Part shown: piece by piece, positions 61,908 through 64,000 of the stretch
How the letters are laid out: each line of letters begins with the position of its first letter
How positions within the stretch are numbered: the stretch's first letter is position 1
Source: Desulfosarcina sp. BuS5
Lineage (GTDB): Bacteria > Desulfobacterota > Desulfobacteria > Desulfobacterales > BuS5
Reading direction: 5' to 3'
Length of the DNA: 64,000 bases
NCBI RefSeq assembly: GCF_028752835.1
Contig: NZ_CP087952.1
Coordinates: 2,151,041 to 2,215,040, forward strand
Program-made: the position numbers and the translations under genes
Notes under the pieces: generated by a model
Database searches by the model: none
What the model was told of the DNA's origin: nothing
Seen by the model: only the letters and a program-made list of their open reading frames with translations

Positions 61908-63590
61908 TCAAGTTTCGTGAATATTTTCTTCCAGCAAACTGCCTATCTGTGATAATTCCAAAGGAGTATATTTTCCAAGCCCCGGCGGCAGGGAAACTCC
62001 CTGTACCGTAAGCCAGTTTATACGTGTTAAAATAGCTGCCCCCAATAAAAGATTCATTGCAACAGTAACAGTCTTTCTGTTTTCAGGCTTTTCAAGAAAC
62101 GACCCTTTAGCCCATTCATTAAAAGCTCCTATGGCCGGGCCGCACCATATCTGAAAATCTATTTTACGCGATTGATCACCCCGTATCGACCAGGCCGAAC
62201 TCCGGCCCAGGTAAGAACGAAAAACAAGGGCCATTTTATGTTTAGGATCGTTTTCCGCCCGGGCAATCTGTTTTGGGTCATAATTAGCAAAAAAACCTTT
62301 TGTCTGCTCCCATTCCTCATCAAGACTACATCTGAAAAAATCTCTTTCCAGGATCTTTTGCTGCATTTCAGGCAGATCGTCCAGTCCGCCATACCTGTTA
62401 TACAGATTGTATAGTTTAGCGCTCTTTAAAGGAAACATGGTGCCCCGTTTCAGCACCTGAACCTTGACGCCCAGTTCAAACATGTCCGCTGCCGGAGACA
62501 TGGTTACGTCAGCCTGCCTGGCATCTGCCAGCATTGCCTTCACAGCATCAGATGTGCCTGCTTCAATGCAGGCCTGGTTAATCGAGCCGGTCAACACATA
62601 AGCGGCTCCCATGGCAAAGGCGGCGGCGGTCGACTCCGGGGTGGCTATACCGCCGCCCAGGCCGACGAAAACCGGTCTGGCTAATTTATACTTTGCGGCA
62701 ACCCTGTCCCTGAGAGAAAGCATGGTAGGCAGCGTTGTAAAAGCAGGCCTGTTATCGGTATGCCCTCCGGAATCGGCTTCCGCTGTAAGAGCGTCCGCCA
62801 TAGACACGGCACTTGACAGCTCAGCCTCTTCAGCCGTTATCATTCCCTTGTCAAGGAGTTGTTTAATGAATTTATCGGGCGGTGGAGAGAAAAATTTCTC
62901 CGCGACCTCAACCCTGGAAACCTTGGCGACAATTCTGTTAGGGCATACTATCTCACCCATTGAGTCACGATGGATACCCTTTACCCTGAAATAAACAAGG
63001 GGCAAAGACAAATCCATAAATGCCGAAGCGCTTATGAGGTTTATACCTCTTTTTAAATAGAGTTTTATAGTAGCATCTTCAAGCTCGAAATTATTGGGGC
63101 TGTGTATTAAATTAAAACCAAAAGTAAAATCATTTAATCTGTTTTTAAGTCTGAATATGGCCTCATCAATCTTATCCAGCCCCAGCCCGGCAGCGCCGTA
63201 AAAACCCATCATACCTGAACGGCCGGCTTTTTCAACCATTTCAACGGATGTAATTCCATTGGCCATGGCCCCGGCGACATAAGCGTAACGTAAATTGAAT
63301 ATTTTTTTAAAATAAGGATCGCCCAAAGCGTCAGGATGCAATGGAGGGACATAAGCCGCCAGGGGATATGTTCCGGGATTGTCGGATTTTTCACCCGGGC
63401 ATACGCCCTGACTATTTTGCAAAGTGATTGTGCCTCCGCGCCCCAATAGAAGGCGTCCTTTTTTTCTGATAAGCACAACAGGCCGGATAACATCGAAAAT
63501 CGCCTTACGCAGGGCACTCTCCTCAAACAGGGGTTCCTCCTCACCCTGACTCCACCATCCTGCAAAAGTTCTGTTTTCAAATCTATTCAT
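61908..63590 (-). CDS. pfaD: PfaD-type enoylreductase (PUFA synthase / trans-acting polyketide ER)
   Basis: A 560-residue FMN enoylreductase of the PfaD family. A short N-terminal region (FAGWWSQGEEEP) precedes a TIM barrel with AYVAGAMANGITSVEMVEKA, MMGFYGAAGLGLDKI, FGFNLIHSP and VFVGLGGGIATPESTAA; a C-terminal helical domain (PIG.. AFNEWAKGSFLE, MNLLLGAAILTRI) completes it. The enzyme reduces enoyl-ACP in omega-3/omega-6 polyunsaturated fatty acid synthases or acts in trans in polyketide synthesis. No PfaA, B or C is in the window. The ATG lacks a strong ribosome site. Possibly the end of an operon outside the window, or a stand-alone gene. Confidence 0.9.
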   Translation of the reverse strand: MNRFENRTFAGWWSQGEEEPLFEESALRKAIFDVIRPVVLIRKKGRLLLGRGGTITLQNSQGVCPGEKSDNPGTYPLAAYVPPLHPDALGDPYFKKIFNLRYAYVAGAMANGITSVEMVEKAGRSGMMGFYGAAGLGLDKIDEAIFRLKNRLNDFTFGFNLIHSPNNFELEDATIKLYLKRGINLISASAFMDLSLPLVYFRVKGIHRDSMGEIVCPNRIVAKVSRVEVAEKFFSPPPDKFIKQLLDKGMITAEEAELSSAVSMADALTAEADSGGHTDNRPAFTTLPTMLSLRDRVAAKYKLARPVFVGLGGGIATPESTAAAFAMGAAYVLTGSINQACIEAGTSDAVKAMLADARQADVTMSPAADMFELGVKVQVLKRGTMFPLKSAKLYNLYNRYGGLDDLPEMQQKILERDFFRCSLDEEWEQTKGFFANYDPKQIARAENDPKHKMALVFRSYLGRSSAWSIRGDQSRKIDFQIWCGPAIGAFNEWAKGSFLEKPENRKTVTVAMNLLLGAAILTRINWLTVQGVSLPPGLGKYTPLELSQIGSLLEENIHET

Positions 63591-63676
63591 ACTTCACTTT
63601 ATCACTGTAAAATTTCAATATACGCGGCTTTTTATAAGAGAAGAGACTATGTGTCAAGACAAGCAAATCGGGCAGC

Positions 63677-64000
63677 TCAGCCTCTGGGGTGATACTTTTT
63701 ATGCATTTTTACCAGATGCTCCCGGGCAACATGGGTATATATCTGTGTGGTTGAAATATCAACATGCCCAAGCATAACCTGGACGGTCCGAAGATCAGCG
63801 CCGCCTTCCAGCAGATGGCTTGCAAAAGAATGTCTTACGCTATGAGGTGTCACTTTTTTCACAATTCCCGCTTCAAGGGCATACTTTCGCAACAGCTTCC
63901 AGAAGCCCTGCCTTGTCATGGGGTTACCGGCCCTTGCAACGAAAAGATATCTGCTTAGATTTGTTTTTAAAAGTTTGGTACGCGCAGTCTTGATATAAAA
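63677..64000 (-). CDS. Tyrosine recombinase XerD-like, C-terminal part (runs off the window)
   Basis: The frame is open to the window edge: [40 protein letters not shown] (HxxR), [20 protein letters not shown] (His and catalytic Tyr), ending KYHPRG. This is characteristic of XerC/XerD, with MTRQGFW and HPR-end favouring XerD, the dimer-resolution recombinase acting at dif. The N-terminal part lies beyond the window. Confidence 0.85.
   Translation of the reverse strand, partial: FYIKTARTKLLKTNLSRYLFVARAGNPMTRQGFWKLLRKYALEAGIVKKVTPHSVRHSFASHLLEGGADLRTVQVMLGHVDISTTQIYTHVAREHLVKMHKKYHPRG

Overview
The window reads as a piece of a bacterial chromosome, most likely from a strictly anaerobic Desulfobacterota/Desulfobacterales-type organism. 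This is inferred from gene content: a tungsten-type aldehyde:ferredoxin oxidoreductase, acyl-CoA/acetoacetate metabolism, a PfaD-type enoylreductase, a sodium-coupled NSS transporter and an RNA-free, moderately AT-rich backbone. No rRNA or tRNA gene was seen. The genome piece is unusually loaded with small palindromic repeats and nested mobile elements.

Layout. 0-8 kb (minus strand): VIT/VWA surface protein, ECF sigma plus anti-sigma pair, EI24-type membrane protein, then an aldehyde:ferredoxin oxidoreductase with a ubiquitin-fold partner and a DUF1326 protein. 8.2-9.7 kb: a GC-richer catalase with its own promoter. 9.8-15.3 kb: an accessory region with gene wrecks (RecG-like, DUF1016), an IS-end scar, and a tight five-gene operon (HhH/DUF4007-like protein, winged-helix-like protein, P-loop ATPase, small protein, PIN nuclease). 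That operon is my best candidate for an undescribed, probably defence-related, system. It follows two CNNM/CBS transporters and a ClC channel on the same strand. 19.5-26.9 kb: aminotransferase, murJ, an ftsB-like gene, an IS1-type element and fragments of RAYT and hsdM genes, then a histidine ammonia-lyase.

27-31 kb is a mobile islet: an IS3 remnant, a RAYT transposase bounded by perfect 20-bp inverted repeats, hicBA and an integron-type integrase. 30.9-38.3 kb is a seven-gene plus-strand biotin operon: an acyl-CoA ligase, a CooC-like ATPase, a Mut7-C protein and bioB-bioA-bioF-bioD. 38.6-45.9 kb encodes acyl-CoA breakdown: acyl-CoA dehydrogenase, HMG-CoA lyase-like protein, acetoacetyl-CoA synthetase, enoyl-CoA hydratase and an acyl-CoA carboxylase carboxyltransferase. 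Together these suggest a leucine/isovalerate-type route ending in acetoacetate. The biotin operon next door would supply the carboxylase cofactor; the biotinylated alpha subunit is not in the window. 46.4-47.9 kb is the NSS transporter.

48-61.5 kb is mostly mobile or decayed DNA: two IS1634-type transposases, a 274-bp inverted-repeat element holding two 32-bp direct repeats, remnants of cytochrome-related genes, a papain-like amidase, an IS3 element split by a 3.7-kb recombinase-in-trio (RIT) element that is itself split by a 190-bp MITE, and a PIN toxin wreck with its small partner. The last stretch carries pfaD and the 3' part of a XerD-type recombinase running off the window. Several repeat families have 3-bp flanking duplications (TTA, TAA or GAC) and sit directly against stop codons, which shows how these small elements have been shaping gene ends here.
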